This document shows positions 28,725 to 38,279 of a DNA stretch of 64,000 nt, piece after piece (position 1 is the stretch's first letter; the number at the start of each line of letters is the position of its first letter). The notes under the pieces were generated by a model. It did not search any database and was not told where the DNA came from. It saw nothing but the letters and a program-made list of their open reading frames with translations. Made by a program: the position numbers and the translations under genes. The stretch comes from Arthrobacter sp. B0490 (GTDB lineage Bacteria > Actinomycetota > Actinomycetes > Actinomycetales > Micrococcaceae), in assembly GCF_002929355.1 (NCBI RefSeq), contig NZ_PJIR01000002.1, positions 434,001 to 498,000 on the forward strand, written 5' to 3'.

Positions 28725-29564
28725 ATGAAGAACTCCAGCAGCTCTGGTACCACAAAAGGCAGGAACCACTCCGTGAAGGCACTCTCCCAGAGGCGGCGTC
28801 ACCCACTTGCAGCGTTCGCGCTGCTCCTGATGGCACTCCTCGTCACCGGCGGGCTGTACGCCGCCGCCAGCACCGCCAACGAGGCGCAGGCACAGACCAC
28901 CACGTTCACGGCGGACGACGTCGAAGAGGGCAGCAAGCTCTTCTCGGCGAACTGCGCCTCCTGCCACGGCATGGGCGCCACGGGCTCGCAGGCGGCACCG
29001 TCGCTCGTCGGAGTCGGCGCCGCCTCGGTCGACTTCCAGGTGGGCTCGGGCCGCATGCCGATGCAGATGGACGGCCCCCAGGCCCAGGCCAAGCCCGTCC
29101 AGTTCACCGAGGAGCAGACCCGGCAGATGGCCGCCTATGTCGCGTCTCTCGGCGCCGGCCCGGCGATCCCCTCCGAAGAGATCCTCGACGCTTCCGAAGG
29201 CGATCCCTCCGCCGGTGGCGAGCTGTTCCGCGTGAACTGCGCGATGTGCCACAACGCCGCAGCAGCCGGAGGTGCCCTGACCCAGGGCAAGTTCGCTCCC
29301 TCGCTCGAGGGCAGCAGCGAGAAGCACATCTACGAGGCCATGGTCACCGGCCCGCAGAACATGCCCGTCTTCAACGATGCGAACATCGCCCCCGAGGACA
29401 AGCAGGACATCATCGCGTTCCTCAAGACGATCGAGGAGCAGGGCTCCCCTGGCGGAGCCGACCTCGGCTCGCTCGGCCCGGTCTCCGAGGGGCTCTTCAT
29501 CTGGGTCGCCGGCCTGGGCGTCATCATCGCCTTCACCGTGTGGCTCACGTCAAGGTCCTCCTGA
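28725..29564 (+). CDS. qcrC: cytochrome bc1 complex diheme cytochrome c subunit
   Basis: This 279-residue protein has an N-terminal membrane anchor (about 28-50) and two heme-binding motifs, C77-A-S-C80-H81 and C172-A-M-C175-H176. A C-terminal membrane helix lies at about 255-275. The two-heme form passes electrons directly to the aa3 oxidase in Actinobacteria, replacing a soluble cytochrome c. AGAGGT lies before ATG 28725; a GTG 15 codons further in is a weaker alternative start. Confidence 0.95.
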   Translation: MKNSSSSGTTKGRNHSVKALSQRRRHPLAAFALLLMALLVTGGLYAAASTANEAQAQTTTFTADDVEEGSKLFSANCASCHGMGATGSQAAPSLVGVGAASVDFQVGSGRMPMQMDGPQAQAKPVQFTEEQTRQMAAYVASLGAGPAIPSEEILDASEGDPSAGGELFRVNCAMCHNAAAAGGALTQGKFAPSLEGSSEKHIYEAMVTGPQNMPVFNDANIAPEDKQDIIAFLKTIEEQGSPGGADLGSLGPVSEGLFIWVAGLGVIIAFTVWLTSRSS

Positions 29565-29639
29565 CCATCCGCGCGCTCATCGTGAACGAATCACAGACAG
29601 ACTTTCGAATGCAGTACCTGAAGAAGGATGAGAGGGATC

Positions 29640-30662
29640 ATGGCCGACTCTAGTCACGGCGCTCCCGGGACCTCGGTTACCGTCGCCACGCCGGGCAGCG
29701 AGCTGGACTCGTTCGCGAATCCGGGCCTCCCCCCGCACCGCCCGCGGCTCGCGGACCGGGACCGCCGGGCCGAGAAGCGCGCCGAGCGGCAGGTCGCCCT
29801 GCTGTTCATCATCTCCGTCCTCGGCACCCTGCTCTTCTTCGTCGGGTACTTCTTCATCCCGCTGGACCAGACGATCGAGCGGCTGCGCCTGCAGAACCTC
29901 ATGCTCGGCCTCGGTACCGCCTTCGCGATGCTCGGCATCGGGGTCGGGATCGTGCACTGGGCGAAGACGCTCATGCCCGATCACGAGGTGACGGAGAACC
30001 GCCACGCGATCCGTCCGGAGAGCGACCGCCAGGACGCCGAGAAGATCGTCAACGACATCCTCGAGGAGTCCGGCATCAAGCGGCGCCCGCTGATCCGCAA
30101 CACCCTCCTCGGTGCGGCGATCCTCGCGCCCCTGCCCGCCATCGCGATCTTCCGCGACCTCGGTCCCCTGCCCGGCAACGCGCTGAAGCAGACCATGTGG
30201 GACACCGGGGTCCGCCTGACCCGCGATCCCAGTGGCACCCCCATCCGAGCCTCCGACGTCACGGTCGGGTCCGCGTTCCACGTCATCCCCGAAGGCCTCA
30301 ACGAGGTCGAGCACAAGCTCGAGGAAAAGGCCAAGGCAGTCGTCCTGCTCATGCGCCTGGACCCCGAGGAGCTCAATCCCTCTCCCGGACGGGAGAACTG
30401 GGGCTACGACGGAATTGTTGCGTATTCCAAGATCTGCACGCACGTCGGCTGCCCGGTAGCACTCTACGAACAGCAGACACACCACCTGCTGTGCCCCTGC
30501 CACCAGTCCACCTTCGACCTCGAACAAGAGTGCAAGGTCATCTTCGGACCGGCTGCGCGGCCGCTGCCACAGCTACCCATCGAAGTCGACGACGAGGGCT
30601 ACCTCGTCGCGTCAAGCGATTTCCAAGAACCCGTAGGACCTAGTTTCTGGGAGCGAGGCTGA
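29640..30662 (+). CDS. qcrA: Rieske iron-sulfur subunit of the bc1 complex
   Basis: This 340-residue subunit has three membrane helices before the cluster domain, the actinobacterial form. The [2Fe-2S] ligands are C266-T-H268 and C285-P-C-H288, and C271 and C287 make the usual disulfide. I chose ATG 29640 over 29628 because GAGAGG lies at the right distance. It takes electrons from menaquinol to QcrC. Confidence 0.95.
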   Translation: MADSSHGAPGTSVTVATPGSELDSFANPGLPPHRPRLADRDRRAEKRAERQVALLFIISVLGTLLFFVGYFFIPLDQTIERLRLQNLMLGLGTAFAMLGIGVGIVHWAKTLMPDHEVTENRHAIRPESDRQDAEKIVNDILEESGIKRRPLIRNTLLGAAILAPLPAIAIFRDLGPLPGNALKQTMWDTGVRLTRDPSGTPIRASDVTVGSAFHVIPEGLNEVEHKLEEKAKAVVLLMRLDPEELNPSPGRENWGYDGIVAYSKICTHVGCPVALYEQQTHHLLCPCHQSTFDLEQECKVIFGPAARPLPQLPIEVDDEGYLVASSDFQEPVGPSFWERG

Positions 30663-30663
30663 C

Positions 30664-32349
30664 ATGAGCAGCTCAACTACGACGCAAACCTACGTGCCGA
30701 AGACGCGCGTGGGCAAGGTCACCGATTACGTCGACTCCCGCGTCGGCGGGTCGGGGATCGTCAAGGAGTTCGGCCGGAAGATCTTCCCCGACCACTGGAC
30801 CTTCATGTTCGGTGAGGTGGCGCTGTACACCTTCGTCATCCTGCTGATCTCGGGTACCTTCCTCACCTTCTTCTACGACCCCTCCATGGCGGAGACGCAC
30901 TACGAGGGCAGCTTCCTGCCGCTCCGCGGCGTCGAGATGTCCGTCGCCTACGCGTCGTCCCTGGACATCTCCTTCGACGTCCGCGGTGGCCTGTTCATGC
31001 GACAGATCCACCACTGGGCGGCGCTCCTGTTCGTGGCGTCCGTCGCGGTCCACATGCTCCGCGTGTTCTTCACCGGCGCGTTCCGCCGCCCGCGTGAGTT
31101 CAACTGGGTCGTCGGCTGCACCTTGCTCATTCTGAGCCTCGCCGCCGGCTTCACGGGCTACTCGCTCCCCGACGACCTGCTCTCCGGCAACGGTCTGCGC
31201 ATCATCGACGGCGTCATGAAGGCCATCCCCGTGGTCGGCACCTACCTGAGCTTCTTCCTCTTCGGCGGCGAGTTCCCGGGCACGATGATCATCGGCCGTC
31301 TGTACGTCCTGCACATCCTCCTGATCCCCGCTGTGATCCTGCTCCTGATCGGCATCCACCTGTTCATGGTCGTGCTGCACAAGCACTCCCAGTTCCCCGG
31401 CCCCGGCCGGACGAACACGAACGTCGTGGGTTACCCCGTCGGCCCGGTGTACGCGGCGAAGGCCGGCGGATTCTTCTTCATCGTGTTCGGCGTGCTCGCT
31501 GCGATCGCCGCAGCCTTCACGATCAACCCGATCTGGAACTACGGACCGTACGACCCCTCACCCGTGTCCGCCGGTACGCAGCCTGACTGGTACATCGGAT
31601 GGGTCGACGGCGCCCTGCGCCTGATGCCCGGCACGCTCGGCGACAACTTCGACTTCGAGTTCATGATCCCGTTCCCCTGGGGCGTCAATGCGCTCTCGCT
31701 GAACGTCCTGATCCCCGCACTCGTCCCCGCGATGATCGTCTTCACCCTGATGTTCGCCTGGCCGTGGATCGAGGCATGGGTCACGAAGGACAAGCGGGAA
31801 CACCACCTGCTGGACCGCCCGCGCAACGCTCCTACCCGCACCGCGATCGGCGTCGCAGGCGTCACGTTCTACTGCGTCCTCTGGGCCGCGGCGAGCTCCG
31901 ACCTCATTGCCACGCACTTCCTGGTGTCGCTGAACGACGTGACCTACTGGCTGAGGTTCCTGGTCATCTTCGGCCCCGTCCTCGCCTTCATGGTCGCGCG
32001 GCGCATCGCCCTGGCCCTGCAGCGTAAGGACCGCGAGATCGCACTGCACGGCCGCGAGACCGGTCGTATCGTGCGCCTGCCGCACGGTGAGTTCATCGAG
32101 GTGCATGAGCCCGTCGACGACTACAAGCGCTACAAGCTGGTCGCGTTCGAGTCGCCCGAGGTCATGGTCCCGGCGCCCGACGCCGACGGCAAGGTCGGTC
32201 GCCTCGACAAGGTGCACGGTCGCATCTCGCGCTTCTTCTTCGAGGACCGCGTGGCACCCGTCACGCCGAAGGAACTCGCGGCGTCGCACGGCGACCACCA
32301 CGGTGAGATCGCAGGCGCGAAGGACCGCGAGTCCATCGCGAGTCACTAG
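30664..32349 (+). CDS. qcrB: cytochrome bc1 complex cytochrome b subunit
   Basis: This 561-residue cytochrome b has the heme-ligand histidines in the helix around RQIHHWAALLF and VAVHMLRVFF, and in LLIGIHLFMVVLHKHSQFPG. The quinol-site loop reads QPDWYIGW. The long hydrophilic C-terminal extension (about residues 450-561), rich in charged residues, is typical of actinobacterial QcrB. It begins one base after qcrA, and a strong terminator follows 18 bases after the stop. Confidence 0.95.
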   Translation: MSSSTTTQTYVPKTRVGKVTDYVDSRVGGSGIVKEFGRKIFPDHWTFMFGEVALYTFVILLISGTFLTFFYDPSMAETHYEGSFLPLRGVEMSVAYASSLDISFDVRGGLFMRQIHHWAALLFVASVAVHMLRVFFTGAFRRPREFNWVVGCTLLILSLAAGFTGYSLPDDLLSGNGLRIIDGVMKAIPVVGTYLSFFLFGGEFPGTMIIGRLYVLHILLIPAVILLLIGIHLFMVVLHKHSQFPGPGRTNTNVVGYPVGPVYAAKAGGFFFIVFGVLAAIAAAFTINPIWNYGPYDPSPVSAGTQPDWYIGWVDGALRLMPGTLGDNFDFEFMIPFPWGVNALSLNVLIPALVPAMIVFTLMFAWPWIEAWVTKDKREHHLLDRPRNAPTRTAIGVAGVTFYCVLWAAASSDLIATHFLVSLNDVTYWLRFLVIFGPVLAFMVARRIALALQRKDREIALHGRETGRIVRLPHGEFIEVHEPVDDYKRYKLVAFESPEVMVPAPDADGKVGRLDKVHGRISRFFFEDRVAPVTPKELAASHGDHHGEIAGAKDRESIASH

Positions 32350-32367
32350 GAGCTGAGCAGCTCACTG

Positions 32368-32397
32368 AAGGGCCCGGACGATCACGTCCGGGCCCTT
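32368..32397 (+). terminator. terminator of the ctaE-qcrCAB operon
   Basis: A perfect 13-bp stem (AAGGGCCCGGACG and its complement) has the loop ATCA, followed by TTCGTCATT. It is placed just after qcrB. Confidence 0.85.
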
Positions 32398-32430
32398 CGT
32401 CATTCCCCATCACACGAGAGGCGACCGTTC

Positions 32431-33045
32431 ATGACCGCTCCTTCGAGCATGCGCCGCCTGCAGGGTACGGACCGGCTCGCGGCCGCCGTGAGCGAGGTCT
32501 TCGCTCCCGCCGTCCTCGTGTCCCTGTTCCTGGTCGTCGCCGCCTTCTATGCCGCGCCGTGGCCGGGGAGTCTTCTTCTCGCGGCGGTGGCCGTCTGCTT
32601 CACCACGGCGCTCCCGCTCCTCGGGGTCATCGCCCTCGTGCGCCGGGGACGCCTCGTCGACCATCACATCAGCGACCGCCGGCAGCGGGGTCCCGTCCTC
32701 GCGGCGACGCTCGGATCGATCGGCGCAGGGCTCGCGCTGCTGATCCTCCTCGACGCTCCGCCGGTGCTCCTCGGTGCCGTGCTGTGCACCGTCGCCGGTG
32801 TGGTCCTCGTGCTGGTGGTCAACCTCTGGTGGAAGCTGTCGGCGCACTCCGCGGTCGCGGTCTTCGTCGCCGTCGGAACCGTCGGCCTGTTCGGTCCCTG
32901 GGCGTCGCCCCTCCTCCTCGTACCCGCCGTCGTCGGGTGGTCGCGTGTCCGCCTCCGGGCGCACACGCCGGCGCAGGTCGTGGCGGGCTACGCCGTCGGC
33001 GCCGTCATCGGGGGCGCCTTTGCCCGGCTCGTCGCGGGCGGATAG
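32431..33045 (+). CDS. PAP2-superfamily phosphatase-like membrane protein
   Basis: This 204-residue protein has six hydrophobic helices. It retains the PAP2 motifs in weakened form: DHHISDRRQR (like the KxxxxxxRP motif), KLSAHS (like SGH) and RVRLRAHTPAQVVAG (like SRxxxxxH). Known relatives dephosphorylate lipid or polyprenyl phosphates on the outer side of the membrane. Because the motif residues are non-standard, activity is uncertain. It lies alone after the qcr terminator. Confidence 0.8.
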   Translation: MTAPSSMRRLQGTDRLAAAVSEVFAPAVLVSLFLVVAAFYAAPWPGSLLLAAVAVCFTTALPLLGVIALVRRGRLVDHHISDRRQRGPVLAATLGSIGAGLALLILLDAPPVLLGAVLCTVAGVVLVLVVNLWWKLSAHSAVAVFVAVGTVGLFGPWASPLLLVPAVVGWSRVRLRAHTPAQVVAGYAVGAVIGGAFARLVAGG

Positions 33046-33130
33046 GACGGACCGGGCCTCCACACGCTGAGGAGCGGACCCCGGATGCGGGACTGCGGGC
33101 CTGGCACCGCGTGGGACCTGCGCTGCGGTG

Positions 33131-34348
33131 TCAGGCCGGGCGCAGTTCCTGGTGGCGCGAGTCGATGGAGGCCGACACCGCCGCGCCGAGAAGCAGGAGC
33201 CGCATGGTGCGCTCGGTCGCCTCGATGAGGAGCTGTTCACCGTTCGCGACCGCGTCTTCGAGGTTCATGGGGATGGTCATGATCGAGGCGATCGCGTCGA
33301 TGCCGATGTCGTGCACGTCCGGTGCGCCTCTGCCGAGCGAGCCGGCCAGGGCCAGCACGGGTACGCCGGCGAGCTGCGCTCGGCCGGCGACGACGGCGGG
33401 TACCTTCCCGTTGGGAGTCTGGAAGTCGATGGCGCCCTCCGCGGTGATGACGAGGTCAGCCCGTCGCATCAGGGCGTCGAGGTCGAGCCCTGCGAGTCCG
33501 CTGTCGATCAGGGCCTCGAAGCGTGGCACGAGGCGGGCGCCGAGTGCCGCCAGGCCGGCACCCAGACCGCCCGAGGCCCCCGTCCCGGGGCCCGTGCGAT
33601 AGTCGACACCGGTCGGCAGCCCGTCCCGTTCGAGCACCCGCGCCCACTGGCGCATGGCCTTCGCGAGTTTCTCGACCTGTTCCGGTGAGGCCCCTTTCTG
33701 GGGTCCGAACACCCGCGCCACCCCCGTCCTGCCGCAGAGCACGTTGTGCTGGTTGCAGGCGAGGATGAGGGTTGCCTCGCGCAGAGCGGGGTGCAGGTTC
33801 GTCAGGTCGAGGTGCTCCGCCTTGATGAGGGCCGACCCGCCGAAGGGCAGTTCGCGGCCTTTCCCGTCGAGCACGCGGGCTCCGAGCGCCTGCAGGGCGC
33901 CGGCGCCGCCGTCACTCGTCCCGCTGTCACCGCAGCCGATCACGATGGTGCGGAGCCCTTCGTCGAGGGCCGCCCTGATCAGTTCGCCGACGCCGTACGT
34001 GGTGGTGGCACCCGGATCCCGTTGCCCGCGCGGCACGAGGCGCAGCCCGGCGGCCGCAGCCATCTCGACGACGGCGGTTCCGGTGGCGCTCCCGCCCAGG
34101 CGCGCGAAGTGGGATTCCACCGGTTTCCCGACCGGCCCGGTGACGTCGACCGGCACCAGGACGCCGCCGGTGGCCGCAGCCAGCGTCGCCGCGGTGCCCT
34201 CTCCCCCGTCCGCGATGGGGACGGCGGTGATCTGGACGCCGGGCAGGACGCGCCGCACGCCGGCGGCGATGGAGCGGGCTACCGTCTCCGCATCGAGGGA
34301 TTCCTTGAACCCGCTGGGGGCGATGAGGATGCGCTGGGGAACTGCCAT
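33131..34348 (-). CDS. glycerate kinase (GarK/GlxK type)
   Basis: This 405-residue kinase has ILIAPSGFKESLDAETVARSIAAG at the start, VPIADGGEGTAATLAAATGG, IGCGDSGTSDGGAGALQALG and LVITAEGAIDFQTPNGKVP near the end, all classic for type II glycerate kinases. It phosphorylates D-glycerate to 2-phosphoglycerate for entry into glycolysis. The C-terminus is about 25 residues longer than the core domain. It is the last gene of the operon, 57 bases behind an SLC13 permease, which probably supplies its substrate. Confidence 0.93.
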   Translation of the reverse strand: MAVPQRILIAPSGFKESLDAETVARSIAAGVRRVLPGVQITAVPIADGGEGTAATLAAATGGVLVPVDVTGPVGKPVESHFARLGGSATGTAVVEMAAAAGLRLVPRGQRDPGATTTYGVGELIRAALDEGLRTIVIGCGDSGTSDGGAGALQALGARVLDGKGRELPFGGSALIKAEHLDLTNLHPALREATLILACNQHNVLCGRTGVARVFGPQKGASPEQVEKLAKAMRQWARVLERDGLPTGVDYRTGPGTGASGGLGAGLAALGARLVPRFEALIDSGLAGLDLDALMRRADLVITAEGAIDFQTPNGKVPAVVAGRAQLAGVPVLALAGSLGRGAPDVHDIGIDAIASIMTIPMNLEDAVANGEQLLIEATERTMRLLLLGAAVSASIDSRHQELRPA

Positions 34349-34405
34349 GGTGGTTCTCCTGGAGGTGGGGGACTCGGACGTGTGGTGCAGGATGGCGGTG
34401 GTCGG

Positions 34406-35941
34406 TCAGGGGAAGAGCGGCATGCCGAGCAGCGGCCAGACGAGAAAGCTGAAGACCAGCACGAGGGCGGCGTTGACGGGCGCGAGGAGCGTCGACAGGT
34501 GCAGCAGGTCCTTGGCCGAGTACGTCTCGACGCCTTCGACCGCGGCGAACATCGCGACGGGCTTCGCCGAGCTCGTCAGGGTATGGCAGAAGCCTGCAGC
34601 GGCCGTCGAGGCGAACGCGGCGGCCATCGGTTCCACCCCGACGGCCGGCGAGAGGGCGATCACGATCGGTATGAGGACGGCCGAGCGCGCAGATCTGCTC
34701 TGGATGACGAGGTGGGCGACAGTGGAGAGCAGCACGACGAGGACGACGAAGAGCGGTGCTGCGGCGGCGCCCAGCGAGCGGATGGGCTCGAGCGCACCGC
34801 CGGCCAGCCACCGGGCCGCACCGGTGGAGACGAGGGCGTTGCCCAGGGCCAGGGTCGCGGCCATGAAGAGCAGCAGGGACCACGGAACCGTCTTCAGCCC
34901 TTTCGCGAGGTCCACCGAGCCGTAGCTCGGGGATGCGGCGACCAGGGCCCCGATGAGTGCGACGAGTGCGGGATGCAGCCCGTGCAGCGGCTCGGTGCAC
35001 CAGAGGACGACGACGGCGCCCAGGAGGAGGGCCGCCCGTGATTCGGCGACGGTCAGGGGCCCGGTGACGGGAGTGTCCGAGTGCTGTTCGAGGTCCGCCG
35101 CGTTGATCCGCAGCCGTCGATCGCGTTCCGGACGGGTGGTGAACATCGCGAGCACGATCTCCGCACACAGATGGGACGCGACGAGGGCGAGCGGCAGGCC
35201 GAGGAGCAGCCAGGTGGCGAAGTCGAAGCTGCTGCCGGTCGCCGTCTCCAGGATCTGGCTGGTGATGAGGTGGGCGCCGGCTCCGAGGAAGGACCCGACG
35301 GCCGAGAGCAGGATCACCGAGGGGAACAGGATCGCGAGCGCCTTGACGAGTGCGGGTCGTCCCGCGAGGACTTGCCGCAGCGCCAGGAAGACCGGGAGTG
35401 CCAGGGCTGCGCGACCCGAGGTGGACGGGACGGCGAAGGTCGTGACCACGAGGGCGAGGGTGGTCAGGTGGACGAGCTGCCGCGGCGTCGTCGCGCCCGT
35501 GATGACGAAGGCGGCCCCCCGGTTGGCCAGGCCCGAGGCGCGTACTCCGGCGGCGATCACGAAGGCGGCCAGGAGGAGCCAGATGGTCTCCTCCCCGAGG
35601 GTCGAGAAGAGGGCGCCGGTGTCCATCGTGCCCGTCAGGACCAGGACCGTGGCAGCCCCCAGTGCGACGTAGGTGTCGTCGATGGACGTGAAGATCCAGA
35701 GCCAGACGGCGAGGACGAAGACCATCAGGGTGACGGCCCCCTGGGACGAGAGGTCCGTGCCGGGTTGCCGGGCAGCGACGACGACGGCTGTGGTCGCGGC
35801 CAGGCCGAGAACGGCGGCTGCCGAACGGACGACGACGGAGCGACGAGCGGCCGACCGCGACTCGGGGGTCGGGGCGGGTGGCGTCCCGGGTGAACCGGCG
35901 ATGCGCGGAGGCGGTGTGGTGGAGTGTTCGATCAGGGTCAC
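34406..35941 (-). CDS. SLC13-family (DASS) anion permease
   Basis: This 511-residue permease has about twelve hydrophobic helices and two related halves. Motifs such as FSTLGEETIWLLLAAFVIAAG and FVVLVVLLSTVAHLVIQSRSARSAVLIPI correspond to the two anion/Na+ binding regions. Family members carry dicarboxylates, citrate or sulfate. Here the neighbouring glycerate kinase suggests glycerate. The GTG start at 35941 overlaps the response-regulator stop by four bases (GTGA), which fixes the start; 39 upstream residues of the longer frame belong to a shadow. Confidence 0.88.
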   Translation of the reverse strand: MTLIEHSTTPPPRIAGSPGTPPAPTPESRSAARRSVVVRSAAAVLGLAATTAVVVAARQPGTDLSSQGAVTLMVFVLAVWLWIFTSIDDTYVALGAATVLVLTGTMDTGALFSTLGEETIWLLLAAFVIAAGVRASGLANRGAAFVITGATTPRQLVHLTTLALVVTTFAVPSTSGRAALALPVFLALRQVLAGRPALVKALAILFPSVILLSAVGSFLGAGAHLITSQILETATGSSFDFATWLLLGLPLALVASHLCAEIVLAMFTTRPERDRRLRINAADLEQHSDTPVTGPLTVAESRAALLLGAVVVLWCTEPLHGLHPALVALIGALVAASPSYGSVDLAKGLKTVPWSLLLFMAATLALGNALVSTGAARWLAGGALEPIRSLGAAAAPLFVVLVVLLSTVAHLVIQSRSARSAVLIPIVIALSPAVGVEPMAAAFASTAAAGFCHTLTSSAKPVAMFAAVEGVETYSAKDLLHLSTLLAPVNAALVLVFSFLVWPLLGMPLFP

Positions 35942-36597
35942 GGCAGCCGGTACCCCACTCCCCTGATCGTCTCGATGCGCTCCGTACCGATCTTCTTGCG
36001 GAGGGCGCGGACGTAGACGTCGACGACGTTGGAGCCCGGATCGAAGTCGTAGCCCCATACCTGACTCAGCAGCTGCTCACGGGAGATGACGCGGTCGGGA
36101 TGGCGCAGGAAGACCTCAAGGATCGCGAACTCGCGGGCCGTCAGTTCGACGGCCTCCTCACCCGCACGCGCCCTCCTCGAATGGAGGTCGAGGGACAGAC
36201 CCTCGTGCTCGATGACGGTGCCGGTCGCGGCAGGTACGTGGTCGGTGAGGCGTAGGCGGATGCGTGCCAGGAGCTCGGCGACATGGAACGGCTTCGTCAT
36301 GTAGTCGTTCGCGCCGCCCTCGAGTCCGGCCACGGTGTCGGGGACGCTGTCCCTCGCGGTCAGGACGATCACGGGCGTGGAGACCCCTTCGCCCCGGATC
36401 TGCGCGAGGACCTCGAAGCCGTCCAGCAGAGGAAGACCGATGTCGAGGATGATCAGGTCGAATCCCGCCGCCCGCGCGAGGAAGAGCGCGGTCTCTCCGT
36501 CGGCGGCATGTTCGGTCGCGTAACCGGCCGCCCGGAGGCCCTTCTGGATGAACGAGGCGACATGGAGGTCGTCCTCGGCGATGAGGATCCGGGTCAT
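35938..36597 (-). CDS. OmpR/PhoB-family response regulator
   Basis: This 219-residue regulator has a receiver domain with acidic pocket D9-D10, phospho-acceptor D52 (LDIGLPLLDG) and K102 (YMTKPF). A C-terminal winged helix follows, with LTAREFAILEVFLRHPDRVISREQLL and RALRKKIGTERIETIRGVGYRL. Its start overlaps the kinase stop and its stop overlaps the permease start, so the three are tightly coupled. It likely controls this operon. Confidence 0.95.
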   Translation of the reverse strand: MTRILIAEDDLHVASFIQKGLRAAGYATEHAADGETALFLARAAGFDLIILDIGLPLLDGFEVLAQIRGEGVSTPVIVLTARDSVPDTVAGLEGGANDYMTKPFHVAELLARIRLRLTDHVPAATGTVIEHEGLSLDLHSRRARAGEEAVELTAREFAILEVFLRHPDRVISREQLLSQVWGYDFDPGSNVVDVYVRALRKKIGTERIETIRGVGYRLP

Positions 36598-38279
36598 GGT
36601 GTCTCCTTCAGCGTGGGCTGTCCGACTGCGGGTAGAACAGCGGTGATGGGGCGCACGTCACCGGGAGCGTGGGATTCCGGCGTCGGACCGGTCGACGCCG
36701 CGGCGGGCCTGTGCGGGCGTGGCGGTCGGCTCGGCGTGGGGCGGGCAGGAGCGTCGGGCGCCGGTAGGAGCAGTCCGAAGATGGAACCGTGCCCCGGTTC
36801 GCTGCGGACCCATGCCGCACCGTCGTGGCCGTCGGCGATCGCCCGTACGATCGACAGGCCGAGGCCGGCCCCGCCGCGCTGACCTGTCGGGTGCAACCTG
36901 TCGGCGGGCAGGGAGTTCGCTGACCCGTGCTGGAACCGTTCGAAGATCACCGACGCTTCGTCCTCGGTCACGCCGGGACCGGAGTCCTGGACCCAGATGC
37001 GCAGCTGCCTCTCCGCGCCGGTGCCTTCGTAGACGGATCCGACCCGGATGTCGGATCCAGCGGGCGTGTACTGGACGGCGTTGGCGCCGAGCTGGAGGAC
37101 GGCCTGTGTCACGCGCTGGCTGTCGAGGGTGACCACGCCCTCGGCGACCTCCATGAGGAGCCAGCGCCGGTCACCCAGAGCCTGCATCTTGGCTTCCAGG
37201 CCGAGCATCAGTTCAGCCACATCCACGGGGGCCGGCTGGACGAAGTCCGGGCGTTCGGCTTTGACGAGCAGGAGGAGATCGGACACGATGCGCGCCATCC
37301 GGGACAGTTCGCCGTCGACGAGGGACAGCGTGGCGGCCCGGCTCGACGGGTCGTCGTCGATGAGTTCGAGGTGTCCGCGGATGACCGTGATCGGGGTGCG
37401 CAGTTCGTGGCTGGCGTCGTCGATGAACCGCCGCTGCGTCACGTACGCCTGCTCGAGGCGGTCCAGCATGTCGTTGAACGTCGTGGCGAGAGCTGCGACG
37501 TCGTCGCGCCCCTGGACCGGTACGCGTGCCGTGAGATCCGACTCGGTGATCCCGGTGGCGACACGCCGCACGTCCCGGATGGGCCGCAGGATTTGCCCGG
37601 CCACGAGCCAGGCGATACCGGCGGTGAAGAGCAGGCCGCCGAGCGCCACGAAGAAGATCACGGTCACGGTCTCCTGGACCTGCTCGTATCCGCCGCGGGT
37701 GAATTCCGCGATGATGAGCGTCCCGCTCTCGGCGCCGGCCTCGACATCGACCTTGCCCCAGCGCATCGAGCCCGCCGCCGTCTCTCGGACACCGGACGCG
37801 GCAGGATCCTCCCGCAGCTCCTGCAGCAGGGCCGTGTCCGTGGAGAGGCGGTATTCGTCGTTGCTGCCCCGGCCGTAGGACCCGAGGTAGAGCACCTCCT
37901 CCCCTGTCACCCCGAGGATGACTTCACCGGCCACGGAATTCTGGCGCGAGAGATAACGCTCGAGCAACTCGCTGACCGAGGTGTAGGGCTGAGCGGTGAG
38001 CGGATCGACGGCCTCGCCGGCGAACGTGCTGAATTCCTGCACCTCCTGGACCACGTCCTCGTTCGCGTCCTGGTCGACGCCCGCGATCAGGAGGGACCGG
38101 ACGGTGACCAGCAGGGCGACGAGGGCCAGGGCCGTGGTCAGGACGATCCAGCCCACGATGCGCCATCGCGCGGACACCGAGGAGCCGCCCACGGGTTTCG
38201 CCCGCGGACCGGAGCCAGGCGCTCCAGCACCCGGGGCAGTGGACGGGGCGGGGCCCCCGGTACCCGAGTCACGTGCCAT
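36594..38279 (-). CDS. membrane sensor histidine kinase
   Basis: This 561-residue kinase has helix 1 at about 40-62 and an extracytoplasmic sensor of about 150 residues. Helix 2 lies at about 211-234, HAMP at 236-285, and the phospho-acceptor H291 in DDASHELRTPITVIRGHLEL. The ATPase domain carries LGANAVQY, DSGPGV and GAGLGLSIVRAI. The tail (about 500-561) is proline-rich. ATG 38279 overlaps the stop of the small secreted protein (TGATG), which supports it over the TTG one codon earlier. The signal may be external glycerate or a related acid. Confidence 0.93.
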   Translation of the reverse strand: MARDSGTGGPAPSTAPGAGAPGSGPRAKPVGGSSVSARWRIVGWIVLTTALALVALLVTVRSLLIAGVDQDANEDVVQEVQEFSTFAGEAVDPLTAQPYTSVSELLERYLSRQNSVAGEVILGVTGEEVLYLGSYGRGSNDEYRLSTDTALLQELREDPAASGVRETAAGSMRWGKVDVEAGAESGTLIIAEFTRGGYEQVQETVTVIFFVALGGLLFTAGIAWLVAGQILRPIRDVRRVATGITESDLTARVPVQGRDDVAALATTFNDMLDRLEQAYVTQRRFIDDASHELRTPITVIRGHLELIDDDPSSRAATLSLVDGELSRMARIVSDLLLLVKAERPDFVQPAPVDVAELMLGLEAKMQALGDRRWLLMEVAEGVVTLDSQRVTQAVLQLGANAVQYTPAGSDIRVGSVYEGTGAERQLRIWVQDSGPGVTEDEASVIFERFQHGSANSLPADRLHPTGQRGGAGLGLSIVRAIADGHDGAAWVRSEPGHGSIFGLLLPAPDAPARPTPSRPPRPHRPAAASTGPTPESHAPGDVRPITAVLPAVGQPTLKETP